From the NCBI RefSeq assembly GCF_000143415.4, contig NW_003314265.1:1508446-1572445 (forward strand): 64,000 bases of DNA, written 5' to 3'. The notes beneath the pieces are model-generated. The model was not told the DNA's origin, did not search any database, and worked only from the letters and a program-made list of their open reading frames with translations. Shown here in pieces: positions 32,941 to 44,134 of this stretch (its first letter is position 1; every line of letters begins with the position of its first letter). The DNA is from Selaginella moellendorffii. Taxonomy: Eukaryota; Streptophyta; Lycopodiopsida; Selaginellales; Selaginellaceae. A program made the position numbers and the translations under genes.

Positions 32941-34791
32941 TCACTTGGTTTCTTTCCTCGTTGGCTTCTTCACCTTGTTTACTACCACCGAGTCTCGTAG
33001 CCTCGTCGGTAAAGCTCGGGGTCTTCCACGCTTGGATCGAACGAGTGGAGCTTTCGTGACAACGAGAGATTCGTCCTCTTCTTCTTCTTCTTCCTCCTCT
33101 TGTTCTCCATCTCCTTGCTCTTCCTGTTCGTCATCGCCTCGTCTCTCTTTTCGGCCAGCTTTGATCGCGGCTCGAGCAGCTGCTTGTTCTTGGTGGCCAT
33201 TTCGAGCTTTCGACTGGCTTCTCCTCGGCTGCTTTGGTTCCGGCTGCTGTGGCGTGCTGATCGCAGTGAGAGATCGCTTTTTCGTTGACGTTGGCCTTGT
33301 CGTCGTCGTCGTCGTCCCCACCGTCGTCCCCTGTTGAGGGTGGTGTCCATTCCTGCCCTTTGGCGGAGCTTGCCGGCGATGGCTTGCGACTGGAACGATC
33401 TGGTTCTGCTCCTCCTCCGAGCTTTTCTTCCTAAACGCGCTCTTGGTATGCCTGGAGGATTTCTTTTGTACAATCCAGACACCCGTGTGCACGAAAAACG
33501 CTCCCTTTCGTTGCTGCTGCTGCTCTTGTTGCTGTTGACGATCCTGTTCCTGCTTTTGTAAGCTTTCCTGCCTGGCCGAATTTCTCGTCGGTTTCGGAGC
33601 TCGCGAGGCCGATGAGTTCCGAGTGTTGGCGGTTTGAGCCGGACCATCCTGAGCTCCAGCCCCGGCGTCCCGCGCTGACGATGAAGTATTGAGCTGAGCT
33701 CCAGAATTAGATATCCTGGACCCAAGCCTGGTAGCCTTGGCCGGAGCATCACCCTGAAGTGCGTTCATCAGAAGATCCAAAGGCCTCGTTCGCAGTTTCC
33801 GGCCAGAAGTGCTTTTCCCTGCTTTGGCTGGAGATTCCGGTACCAAGCTCTTGCCTGCCAGGCCACTCGGTTTGAACCCTCCGTTCGATTCAGTGGCCAC
33901 GGCTGTTTTCCCAGTCTGTGAGTCAGAGCTCCCTTTCTCAGATGCCGAATTCGTGGAGCTCAAATGCTTCACGGTCGAAACTTGCGGTGGAACTTGGTCC
34001 TGGTTTGGCAGCTCTTCGTCAGAAGAGTTACGTAGAATCCTTCCAAATGCCAACGGAGGACTGTGAGCGAAAACGTTGGTCGCTGGAGGCTTGAGGAATC
34101 CGGCACCGGATCCAAAACTCACACTCCCAAGCCCAGAAAACAGTGGAGTCGGCGGCACTGCCTGCTGCTTGATAAAAGGTGACGGAAGTTTGCCACCCTG
34201 ACTATCTTCCTCTCGTCTTCCACTGCTGGAAAATGGTGACGACGAGCTCGCTTGGAAAAGCTTGGTGGGATCTGCAAAGGCCGTTCTAGGGGCCGGCATG
34301 AGTTCCTCGTCCGTCGTCGTGGAGAGATCGTTCCTTTCACTGTCCAGATGATGTGCATTGCCGGAAGAAGAATTCGTCCGTGACCCCATTAAGTTGGAAA
34401 GATCACTTGGGCTGCCCCTCCCACCATTGTGGAAATGGTTTCCCTGTACTCGCTGGCCACTGCTATCATCACTCCTCTTCTCTCCAGCGAGAAGCAAAGC
34501 GCTGGGTTCTTCTTGTTTGCACAGTTGCCACTCGTCTATCACCGGCGGAGCTAGCGGGCAATTGGGCTTCATTCCAATGGGAGGCCTCCACACCGCGGGG
34601 GCTTGCCTCTTGGAAACCATGGCTTCTTCCTCGGCACCGGAGCTGGATTGATAGCGCCCGCCGCCGTGGAGCTCCTCCAAATCGGCCGCCTGGCGCTTTC
34701 CCTCGGTGAGCAGATGCAGCAGCTCGCCGGAAGGCCGCCATAGCTGCTGCTGGTATTGCTCCTGCTGCGCGATCACGCGACTCTGCATCAT
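32941..34791 (-). CDS. Nuclear-type low-complexity protein, KRGR-motif paralogue
   Basis: Single exon of 616 residues from the first ATG (MMQSRVIAQQEQYQQQ). Ser/Gln-rich and disordered throughout. Visible blocks: KRQAPAVWRPPIGMKPNCPL near residue 62, FFVHTGVWIVQKKSSR (similar to FVHGEIPFVQKR of the preceding gene), and at the extreme C-terminus APLVRSKRGRPRALPTRLRD followed by SVVVNKVKKP. It is tail-to-tail with the gene at 30545-32644 (296 bp between stops) and head-to-head with the ATX-like gene. The shared motifs mark these as a local family; no catalytic domain is seen and the function is unknown. Confidence 0.7.
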   Translation of the reverse strand: MMQSRVIAQQEQYQQQLWRPSGELLHLLTEGKRQAADLEELHGGGRYQSSSGAEEEAMVSKRQAPAVWRPPIGMKPNCPLAPPVIDEWQLCKQEEPSALLLAGEKRSDDSSGQRVQGNHFHNGGRGSPSDLSNLMGSRTNSSSGNAHHLDSERNDLSTTTDEELMPAPRTAFADPTKLFQASSSSPFSSSGRREEDSQGGKLPSPFIKQQAVPPTPLFSGLGSVSFGSGAGFLKPPATNVFAHSPPLAFGRILRNSSDEELPNQDQVPPQVSTVKHLSSTNSASEKGSSDSQTGKTAVATESNGGFKPSGLAGKSLVPESPAKAGKSTSGRKLRTRPLDLLMNALQGDAPAKATRLGSRISNSGAQLNTSSSARDAGAGAQDGPAQTANTRNSSASRAPKPTRNSARQESLQKQEQDRQQQQEQQQQRKGAFFVHTGVWIVQKKSSRHTKSAFRKKSSEEEQNQIVPVASHRRQAPPKGRNGHHPQQGTTVGTTTTTTRPTSTKKRSLTAISTPQQPEPKQPRRSQSKARNGHQEQAAARAAIKAGRKERRGDDEQEEQGDGEQEEEEEEEEDESLVVTKAPLVRSKRGRPRALPTRLRDSVVVNKVKKPTRKETK

Positions 34792-35618
34792 TCTCACCGG
34801 GAATCGCAGTAGCCCTGCCCTCCCTGCCCTGGCCTCCTCTAGCGCATCGATCTGCTGCTAGACAATGTGGCTGCTATCTAAGAACCCTAGACCTGCGCCG
34901 CGCATTTGGATTTGGGAACGTACACTGGATATTTTGGATGCGATTCCCCCCCCGGATGGAGAGATTGCCGCGCCGGATCAAGGAGAAAACCTATCGCCGA
35001 TCCAGGTGCTCGGCTCAATCGCCAAGGACATCGTCGTCCCACTGCAACAAGCAACACACACATGACAAGGCCCGTTGGATGGCCGATCGAACGGCTGGGC
35101 GCTGGTGCAAATCATGGCCGTCGATCTAGACTCCCGGAGAATAAATCCGACGAACGGCGGCAACCCGCGGGCTCGCGCAGATTCAAAGGCCACGTGGCGA
35201 TCCGGGATTGGTCTCACGGCTGGGGAATCCTGTGGCCAAACGTCCATCGTCTTCCCCACAAAGAAATTTAGATAGATAGGCCATAAGCAGGAATTCGCGA
35301 GCTAGGGCGTCCGGGGAGTGCGTTCGTGCTGCTGCGAGCTGGGGCGCGGACGTAGCGGAGGCGATTGCGCAGCGGCGCGATCGAGGTGCGTGGTCGATCG
35401 ATCCAAGAGCTTCGTAAAGCCCTAACCCTAACCCTAACCATTGTTCTTCCTCTGGACGTGACGCGAAGCCTCGCCTCGCCTCGCCTCGCCTCCAGATCGG
35501 ATGATGGAATCGGGCGTCTGGATCAGCGCGTGAGGAGGAATTCGCAGGGATTTTCAAGCTGGAGACGCCATCGGCGCTTTGCTCGTCCCCGGCGTCGGAA
35601 TGCTGGCGACCCCCGGAC

Positions 35619-35651
<33 letters not shown>

Positions 35652-35678
35652 GTTCTAGGGGCAGGATTTCAGCAGGGA
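34792..35678 (+). promoter_or_regulatory. Divergent promoter with telo-box array (35417-35438)
   Basis: This 887-bp region separates the two divergent KRGR-motif genes. At 35417-35438 it holds AAGCCCTAACCCTAACCCTAA, i.e. several overlapping CCCTAA units, followed by five CCTCG units (35470-35492) and a CAG tract (35621-35650) just before the ATX-like start. Telo-boxes recruit TRB proteins and Polycomb or H3K4-demethylating complexes in Arabidopsis, so regulation by chromatin is plausible here. Confidence 0.5.
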
Positions 35679-38600
35679 ATGGCACAGCAAGGGGCGGTGC
35701 CAGGATTCCAGCCGGGAAATTCACAGGGGATACCGCAGGGTAGTGGTGTTAGTGTCGTCTCACAGGGGATACCAGCGCCGAGTAGTGGTGTTCTACATCC
35801 AGGGCAGGGATTAGCGCCGACGCTGCGGACTCCAGCGTTCCAATTGCCTCCCTATCCTCTCCCAGCTGCGTGTCAAAGGATGACGACCCAGACGATGCTC
35901 GATAAGATCAGCGAGTGTATGCAAAAGCTACATTCCAAGCCGGTTCTAGCTCCAGCTCCAGCTCCGGGGATGCCATGGCCGGGGATTCCAGGGACGCCGG
36001 TGTTCTTCCGCCCAAACGGCCGAGTCGGGGAGACTGTTCATGTGGCGCGAAATACCATGATGCTGCCATTGGACCCCAGGTATGCTGGAATTCCCCGGGG
36101 GCCGTCCGGCCCAGTGAAGCAGGCTTTGAATGGCGTCGTGAGCGCCGGGGCTGTAGCGGCGAAGCAGCAAGTGGTGAATGGAACCAGTGTTGGTGCCATG
36201 TCTCTGGAGCGCATGAGGATGAATTGCCTCGAGGGCACTCGGATGGTGACGGTTCCAACACCGCAGAGTGGTTTGCCGAAGCCGAGAGGGAAGAAAAGGG
36301 CGAGGGAGGCGTCCTGTGGCTCGGTTTGTGTGAGCAATCAGCAGTGCCCGTTAGAGAATCCGGTGGGGAAGACGAAAATTCTGATTTTCCATCAAGACGG
36401 CAGCAAGGCGAGCAAGGTGGTGGATTTCATACCCGGCACAGGGAAGTGCACTGGTGGAATCCCTTCAACCAAGATAGGCCAAGCTCCTTCTCCGGACGGT
36501 GTTACAAAAGTTGATAGCGAGGCGTCAAGGGATGGCAAGCGGCAGAGAGTGGAGAGCAGGGAGTGCGTTCTAGCGCGGATGCTGATCAACAATTATCCAG
36601 CGGCCGAGAATTTGTTACTAAGTGCGGTCCATAGAGCAACAGGCTCAAGCGTAGCGGAAAAAGTCGCTGAAGACGACAAAAGGGCGCAGGTGCCTGGCAC
36701 CAGAGCTGCCGGTAAACTCCAGTCGAAGCGAGCCGAGGCGGCGGCGAGCAAAGCCGCTGAGGAACTGAAAGGTGGGAAGAAGCAGGAAGCAGAGTCTGTG
36801 GAGTCTTCGGTATCCAAAGAACCGGAAGGTCCCCTTATTCAAACGAAGAGAGGCAGGACTCAAACCCGTCCAGTGTGGCTTCGAGATTCGGTAGTGGAGC
36901 CTTTGAAGAAGCCAAAAGACGAAGCTAAGACGGCCAAGCGGGAAATGACCCCGAAGTGTAAGAAACCAACGAAGGCACGCGCGGATGCAAAAGCTACTCA
37001 GCCTGTGAAGCGAGCAAAGGACGTGGAGAGTGACTCAGAAGACGATGAGATATCAGCTCGTAAGACGCAGAAGATGAACTGCTTGTTATCGACAAACCAA
37101 GAATTTGACGAGCCGGAGGCCCAAGATTATGACAGTGATGCAAGCGACATGTCTGTGGCAACAATAATGGCTCAGCATCTAGCAGAGAAATTTGAGGAGG
37201 GTGTCATTGTGTGGGCAAAGTCTGGAAAAAGAGCCGATCTCTTTTGGCCGGCAAAGGTTGTGAAGTATCCACCAGCGGCAGTTCAAAGTTCTCGTGTCCC
37301 AAGCTCCGTCTGCGTGATGTTCTTCGGGACTGGAAAGCAGCGGGTAAGCATTTACTTTTTCCAGTCTCCAGTCCAGATTCTGACGTGTTTTATTTTCTAA
37401 AAGGAGTTTTCGTGGGTTCAAGGGAGCATGATATTTCCATTCATGGATGAGCTCGAAAGGTGTGTCCTATCCTTTGCAAGTCTTCTCAATTCAATTGATC
37501 ATGTGCCAGGTATCAAAATCAAACTTTGCAAGAAGATGAAGAAAAAGCCTTCGGCTCTGCAATGGAGGAGGCTATACTTGCGGAATCTGGTTTTGAGCAA
37601 GAAGAAGTTGAGAAGCAGCTGGTTGTCTGTGAAGCTAAACCCGAAACATCAACTAGTGATACCGATCAGCCTCTTCTTGAAGACGTTAATAATTTTGCAG
37701 AAGAAGATCAGGTACGTCTTGAATATTCACTTTGTCGTGCCTAAGAACGGATACCTGAACAGCACTGCAGCGTGTGTACAGAACCCCGATCCTTGTTCGA
37801 ACAAGTTTCTTGGGTAAGAAGTTTCTGTCTTCCTGGATTCCTTTTCTAATTAACTTTTTTTTTTCAGGTCCGTTGTGGTGCTTGTCAAGTCTGGATGCAT
37901 GCAGCCTGCGTAAAAGTTAGCAAGGTGCTATCGAAGGTATCTTGTGATATTTATTTTTGTCAATCTCACTTTGTCAATCCGGCAGACTGCTTCTTCTTAC
38001 ACTTGTAACATATGCAAAAGTAAAACACGGCAAGGGTAACAGATTTTTCTCGTCTTTCACATATTGCATTGCTAACCGGAGTTCAGGATGCTGGCGGAGT
38101 GGAACACCTATCTCATCCCTGAATGTTTAATTGTTTACTGCGGAACAAAAGAAGCTGAGTATCGACCAAAACGCCACGAGTAAGCTGGAATAACTCTGTT
38201 TATTGTGCTTGATTTTCTCAGTTTTCTTATGTCCAACAGGGTCTTTTGTCAATGTGAACTATGTGGAGATGGTAAATTCATGCCCCCATCAGAGTGGGAA
38301 CGGCACGCAGGCTGTAAAAGCAGACGGTGGAAATCAACTATTAAGATAAAAACCACACAGCAGTCTCTTTACTTATGGGTGAGTGTAAGGGGCTTGGAAA
38401 CATATAATTCTGAAAGAGCATACACTTGCAGCTTCAAAGAATGATTGAGAGTGGCGCACCAGGCATCGGCTACAACTCGCACAATGTTCGGAAGCTTGCG
38501 ATGAAGGATTTCACCGCTTGCCTACAGGGTAAGATATTGCGTTTCAATTTTACTCCAGTCTTCATACTTTTTCTTCCTTTGTTAGAGCCGTACACACCGG

Positions 38601-40677
38601 TAATAGTCAACTGGACGTCAGAAAGATGTGCCGTGTGTCGTTGGGTTGAAGATTATGAATATAACAAGATCATCATTTGTAACAGGTATGACACATTTTC
38701 TCACTGTTCTATTCTTAAACTCGCGAGCAGGTGCCAACTAGCTGTGCACGAGGAGTGTTATGGGGTCAAAGCATCCGAAATAAGTAGTTCCTGGGTGTGC
38801 CGAGTCTGTCAAACTCCTGACATAGAACGAGAATGCTGCCTTTGTCCAGTAAAAGGTACTTCGTCATGCCTAGACTCTACCGCGATAAAACGTTCGTGAT
38901 TTTGCCACAGGTGGTGCGCTCAAACCTTCTGATATTCCTGGATTTTGGGTCCACGTTACTTGCGCCTGGTTCACGCCAGAAGTAGCGTTCAAGGATATAA
39001 ATAAGATGGAACCGGCGGTTGGTCTGCAAGGGGTGGACACCACCCGTTTTTCTCAGGTGTGTTCTCGTTCTGTTTGAACCAGAACAATGCCAAACCTTGT
39101 GTGTGTGACAGGCATGTGTAGTTTGTGAACAAGTGCACGGAGCCTGCATACAATGCACCAAATGTCGCACCACATACCATCCTATGTGTGCCTCAAGGGC
39201 GGGATATCATATGGAGGTAAAAGCGCTCAGCAAGAGATGGCCGATAACTAACGGGACTTGTTTCAGCTGCAAATATCCAAGAAGAAAAATGTACCGTCTA
39301 CGAGGATGCTATCATATTGCGCTGCACACAAGTTAAGCTGCCTCCGAATCAATTTTACTTCGCTAAGCACATTTAACTCTTGCAGAACTCCAAGCCCTGA
39401 TGCATTTCTCCAGTACAATATTACGCAAAAGAAGCCTCCAGCAACCAAATTTCCACTGGTCCCTGTCCCCACAGAAGAAGTTCCCTGCGTTGAGACGGAA
39501 AGGCTAGGATGCCTTCTCGCTGCCAACGAACTGTCTCGGAGTCTTGAGATCTCGTTTGAAAAATTCAAGCGCTGGAGGATGCTTCCTGCTGCCAGATGCC
39601 AAGCATACAACCCTGATGATACATCTCACAAGGTACGACAGAATTGACATTGGTCGTGTGTTTCTAATATGTGTTTGTGGTGGGATTCTAGAAACCGACT
39701 GGAGCTGGGATAGCTTACAGGGTGATGGGATACACCAAGAACTCCCTAGACTGGATCAGCTCACTGAGGGTTTGAGAATTTTTCAGACCTGTCCTCTAAA
39801 TTCTGATGGTGTACAATGCACAGGACTACCTAGAACCAGATCATGGCGAAGTAATGTCTATGAAGGAGCGTCTGTCGTTTCTACAGGTTCGAACACGTCT
39901 AAATTTCCAGGATATATATGTGGCCGTGCCTGGTGCAGAAAACTGAGAAAACGAGAGTTTGCTTTGGTAAATCAGGCATCCATGGATGGGGACTGTTTGC
40001 GAGGCGATACATCAAAGAAGGAGAGATGGTAAATCATCGCCCTGCGTACTATTACTTCGAGTTGATTGCTAAATGTCGTTCGCGATGCCAGGTGGTGGAA
40101 TACAGAGGGGAAAGGATTCGCCGTAGCGTGGCAGACTTGCGGGAAAAGCGTTATTGCTTGGAAGGCAAGCACTGCTATGTAAGTGTACAACCTCAGCCTT
40201 CGACTTTTGCTCCCACTCTAACTTTGCATAGACTTGGATTTATAAAACCAGCTGTTCAAGATAAGCGAAGAAGTCGTCATTGATGCAACGGAGAACGGCA
40301 ACATTGGACGGCTGATCAACCACTCGGTATGTCACTCTTTCTTCCAATGATCATCACGATGTTTATCTTTGTTTTGTTTCCACAGTGCGAACCAAACTGC
40401 TATGCGAGGATTGTGAGCGTAGAAGGCGAAGGCGAGAGCCACATTGTGCTGATTGCACGTAAAGACGTCTCAGTCGGCGAGGAACTTACGTGAGTGAGAG
40501 AAGATCCAGTTGGCAGAAAAAAGAGAGAATTAGATCTCTCTTCTCTTCTCGTCTCGTGGTTTTCTAATCGATTCTCTTTGGTGTGGCCTGTGTAGGTACG
40601 ATTATCAATTCGACAAGGAAGACAAGAAGGTCCTGTGCCTGTGCGGCTCGTCACGGTGCCGACGATTCATGAACTAG
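35679..40677 (+). CDS. ATX3/4/5-like histone H3K4 methyltransferase (PWWP-PHD-ePHD-SET)
   Basis: Trithorax-type lysine methyltransferase, about 1,200 residues from some twenty exons (first 35679-37343). Order: low-complexity N-terminus; [20 protein letters not shown] near residue 385; PWWP ([34 protein letters not shown]); a PHD-like Cys cluster ([24 protein letters not shown]); [20 protein letters not shown]; second PHD ([32 protein letters not shown]); extended PHD ([31 protein letters not shown]); SET ([52 protein letters not shown]); and post-SET ([13 protein letters not shown]). Catalytic NHSC and Tyr residues are present. No FYR domains, as in the ATX3-5 clade. An upstream frame without ATG precedes the chosen start. 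Confidence 0.93.
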
Positions 40678-40976
40678 AAGAACAAGAACAAGAACCAAGA
40701 AAAAAAAAATCACACAACGATTCTTTCCACAATTCTTGCCGAGCTGTAAATACACGTGTTTTAACGCCGCCACGTGGCCTGCCAGCGGTCCCGCCCAGGT
40801 GTCCTGTATAGTACGGTCCTGCCGTCACCCCGCATGCGCCGGAATATGCCCGTCTCCGGAGTTAATGACCGACACGCCACGTGTCGGTTGTACGGCTCTC
40901 ATTCAATGGACCGCGAAGTCTGGCAGCTCCAGGCAGCGCAAAACGCAATGAGAGAGAGAGACTGGATGGAGGCGAT

Positions 40977-40983
40977 TATAAAA
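40977..40983 (+). promoter_or_regulatory. TATA box of the lipid-transfer protein gene
   Basis: TATAAAA stands 101 bp upstream of the ATG at 41084, giving an expected start of transcription near 41010 and a leader of about 75 nt. A short GA tract lies at 40950-40960. Confidence 0.6.
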
Positions 40984-41083
40984 TCCCAGTGCTGGATCAC
41001 CGCTCTTTACTCCACTGCCTCGTTTGGATCCATCCATCGTCTCCAGTTCGAGCGCGCTGGTCATTGCTGATCGGAGGAAGAAG

Positions 41084-41508
41084 ATGGCGTCGATGAAGAT
41101 CGGGGTGGTCTTGGCTGTGGCGGCGCTGCTGGCGGCCATTGCTGGGCGCGTGGAGGCGGCGCAGTGCAATGGCAGCCCGGCGATGCTGGCCAGCTGCCTG
41201 CCCGCGACGCAGAGTAGCACCTCGTTCCCGGGCGCGCAGTGCTGCTCCTCCCTCACGCGCTTCCGCGGCAACCCCGACTGCCTGTGCTCCACCATGCTCA
41301 CCGCGCGCCAGCAGTTCACCTTCTCCGTCCCCAACGCCTTCACCATCCCCGAGCGCTGCGGCTACGCCAATGAGATCCCGCCGCACTACAAGTGTGGAAG
41401 TAAGCTTCCACCTCCACCTCCTTTCTCTTTCTTTCACTTCGACCTTCTTCTACTTGTGTGCTAAAGTCTCTTGCTTTTTTGTTTCCAGACTACGTTGTGG
41501 GGCACTGA
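41084..41508 (+). CDS. Secreted lipid-transfer protein-like (8-Cys motif)
   Basis: Small apoplastic lipid carrier, 111 residues. Exons 41084-41399 and 41489-41508, with an 89-nt intron after Gly codon and only NYVVGH in exon 2. A signal peptide (MKIGVVLAVAALLAAIAG then VEA|AQC) is followed by eight cysteines in the order C-X9-C-X14-CC-X11-CXC-X23-C-X11-C, the nsLTP/DIR1 scaffold with four disulfides. The Leu between the CxC pair is typical of type 2/D LTPs. No GPI-anchor signal is present, so a soluble secreted form is expected. Ligand unknown. Confidence 0.9.
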
Positions 41509-41942
41509 GCGAGCGAGGAGAGCACTGTTCTATGTACGCTGATCAATGTTTACAATATATATATATACTCTGGTTTCCTGTCATCGCGATCTAGATAGGC
41601 ACTAGATCTTCACTCATGATCCATGGATTCGCTTTCTTTCTTGAGAGCCGGAGGATGATTGGAATTTGGAGGGCGGCAAGGAATGTTGAAATGTTGAACG
41701 AGCGAGCCGTTCAACGAGCGCTCTACACAGCATTCAATGTTTCTGAAAAAGTTGCGTAGTCTTTGCTTTCATGTACACAACACAGTTCTGGAAAGTGGAT
41801 CTTTTTTTCTCACCAAAGCGCTTGTCAGAAAATTGCCAGCAACCAGGCAGGCAGGCTGAAGCGAAAAACACAATACTACCAGTACCAAGACTCATAGCTA
41901 GCTTTTTTAGCGTTAAACCTTTGGTTTGCATTGCCAAGAGAT

Positions 41943-42767
41943 TCAAACGCTCAGGGGCCTGGACGAGGAACGGCCTTGCCGGATCAATGGTTCGCTTCTA
42001 ACTTTGCGGCTCAAGCTCTGGAACATCGGGAGGAAGGCTGCATACAGCCCGCAGAAGATGAAGGGCGAGGCAACGATCCATCCCAGCACCTTTTCACCAA
42101 ACAAGGAATCAATAAACAGATAGTTACAGCAAGAGAACGAGCAAAAAACACGTACTGCGTACAAAAGGCCAAAGATCACTTGTCGAGGCAAATGGCCAGA
42201 GAAGGCTTCTTTGAATGTGCTTGTTGTCAGAGCGATGTGCTCCGCTCCAAGAACGTACTCTCCAACTCGCAAAAACGGGATAATCAAGCTGTGCACGAGA
42301 AAGTAAAGTTGAGAATATATGAAAGTAGCGGAATTGAGACTTTCAAAGAAGACGAAGCTTCAAAGCGGGCAGTGGATGGCCTACCTCAGTTCTATCGGTG
42401 TAGCTACGAGATTTGCCAGCATTAGCAACGGGACATGGCACTTAGATCGAAGGACCAGAGCAGCAAGAGCACACAGCAACGCAGTAGCACCTACAAGAAG
42501 GTAGCAAAGATTAAAAACGAGCTCTCTAGATAGCTTAGAAAACTTGCCATAAACTGGGAATACTCCGAGCGTGATCCCGAGAGCACCGGACAAGGCGAGC
42601 TGTTTGGGTTCCGTTCCCCTGATGTTCAAAGACCCAATCAATTCGAGAACGAAACAAAAGAAGAACGAGAGAAGAGCTTACCTCCGGACGAAGCCGAGCA
42701 CGGGATCCACAATGCGGCGTCTCATCCAACGAACCAACCAGTTGTTCCGCAAGCCCATCTTTCCCAT
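41943..42767 (-). CDS. DUF2062 membrane protein
   Basis: 180 residues in five exons: 42682-42767, 42548-42618, 42385-42490, 42156-42288, 41943-42089; phases exact. The start is MGKMGLRNNWLVRWMRRRIV. Blocks: GTEPKQLALSGALGITLGVF-PVYGATALLC (glycine-rich), HVPLLMLANLVATPIEL, SLIIPFLRVGEYVLGAEH, and VLGWIVASPFIFCGLYAAFL. These match a small plant family with the DUF2062 domain; function unknown, with three to four membrane segments. The second intron (42491-42547) begins with GC rather than GT. Its 57 nt are in frame and free of stops, so retention would add 19 residues, but the spliced form agrees with homologues as I recall them. Confidence 0.85.
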
Positions 42768-42912
42768 CTCTCGTCTCTCTCACCCCTCAGATCCTTAGGT
42801 CACTCCCACCGCAATTTCTCGCTTTTGACTCTCCTAAGTTCATGGAAAGCTCGCAAAACATGTCTGTCCTACTCTTCCCACCCCTGCTGAAAGAAAAAAA
42901 ACCAAGGCTGTC

Positions 42913-44109
42913 TCAGTACAAGTAAGGTACGTACTTCTTGGTCACACTCCTCTTGTAACTCCCATACTCCTCGCCAAAATGCTTGAGCAGCAGCTCCTCC
43001 TCGCGCTGGACCAGCTGCTCGTAGTAGAAGAGGCAGCCGGCGAGGATGAGCGCCATACTTCCGTAGGCTCGCAGCGCCAGGCAAAACGCCGAGAAGAGGA
43101 GAATGCTGCTGCCATAGATGGGATGCCTCACCCAGCGGTAAGGCCCGAACGGCACCACGATGTTTGGGCTGTCCACCTTCTTGGAGAACTTGAGAAGGAA
43201 GTAAGTCCCATAGTACTTGAGCGCCAGCGCCGCCAGCACCATCACCGCCGCCACCTTTGTCTGCCACCCGAGGTTCCAGCTCTCCACCAGCGGCGGCGAC
43301 TCAAACGCCGCCAGCCAGTGCCCCACCACCACCGATCCCACGAACCCAATCCAAGTCGCGCGGCTCACCGGAAGAGCCCAGTCCTTGTCCTCTGGGCTGG
43401 TATCAGTCTTGCCATAGACTCTCATCCGGATCATCCTCTCAAACATGGAGAAGGCGCAGTAGACGCCATAGAAAATCGCCGGGAAGCCTTCGACGTAGCC
43501 TTGGAAGTGGCCGAGAGGGACGAGGATGAGCCATAGCAGCGCCCCCGCGATGATTATCAGCGCATCTCTGTCGCGAGCTCTTGTCCGGTACTTTCGATCG
43601 TCCCACCGAGTGTAGCGCTTGTGAGCCAGGAAGCACGCGCCAGCGCCGACGAGCAGCGCAGCCTGCCATGGCCAGAAGATGAGCGCCCAGCTCGCGTACA
43701 TCCACAAGCTTGAGTTGAAAACCACCGCGCCAAGGAACCACTGCGCGGCCGTCCAGACCAGCGCCGCCAGCGTCGCGATCTTGACGGCCTTGAGCGGGGT
43801 GATCTTCTCCAGCTCGTCCGCGGCCTTCTCGAGCAGCGTCCTGTCGTCCACGGGATTGAACTGGTTGCTGAAAGGATACCTGGGATGGATGTAATCCTGC
43901 TCCTCCTGGACGTAGTATCCCTCCTCGTCGAGAGCCCTAGCCGGATCGAGCGGCCTCCTGCTGAGAAATCCGGAGAAATACCTCGTTTTCTTCCAGCGAC
44001 AGCATCCGATCGTCGCGGGGCCGGGAGAAGAGCATCTTGCGGGCACAATGCGCGGCCTGGAACGCTGGAGACGGACGAGACAAGAGTAAGGCACTGCTGC
44101 CATCGCCAT
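42913..44109 (-). CDS. Plastid membrane protein with ICMT/PEMT-like methyltransferase domain
   Basis: 398 residues, single exon, start MAMAAVPYSC. A transit-like N-terminus of about 45 residues (Arg/Ser/Cys-rich) precedes a linker (EEGYYVQEEQDYIHPRYPFS) and about eight hydrophobic helices. The C-terminal part has the isoprenylcysteine/phospholipid methyltransferase signature: PFGPYRWVRHPIYGSSILLF, then EEELLLKHFGEEYGSYKRSV, with the RHPxY and E-EYxxY elements for S-adenosylmethionine binding. Substrate unknown; membrane lipid, quinone or prenyl groups are possible. Two telo-boxes lie 12 nt upstream of the start codon. Confidence 0.82.
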   Translation of the reverse strand: MAMAAVPYSCLVRLQRSRPRIVPARCSSPGPATIGCCRWKKTRYFSGFLSRRPLDPARALDEEGYYVQEEQDYIHPRYPFSNQFNPVDDRTLLEKAADELEKITPLKAVKIATLAALVWTAAQWFLGAVVFNSSLWMYASWALIFWPWQAALLVGAGACFLAHKRYTRWDDRKYRTRARDRDALIIIAGALLWLILVPLGHFQGYVEGFPAIFYGVYCAFSMFERMIRMRVYGKTDTSPEDKDWALPVSRATWIGFVGSVVVGHWLAAFESPPLVESWNLGWQTKVAAVMVLAALALKYYGTYFLLKFSKKVDSPNIVVPFGPYRWVRHPIYGSSILLFSAFCLALRAYGSMALILAGCLFYYEQLVQREEELLLKHFGEEYGSYKRSVTKKYVPYLY

Positions 44110-44120
44110 AGCCGAATAAG

Positions 44121-44134
44121 AACCCTAAACCCTA
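44121..44134 (-). promoter_or_regulatory. Double telo-box before the ICMT-like gene
   Basis: AACCCTAAACCCTA lies 12-25 nt upstream of the minus-strand ATG (44109), in the 405-bp divergent spacer shared with the GH17 gene. Position within the leader or core promoter is inferred. Confidence 0.45.
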
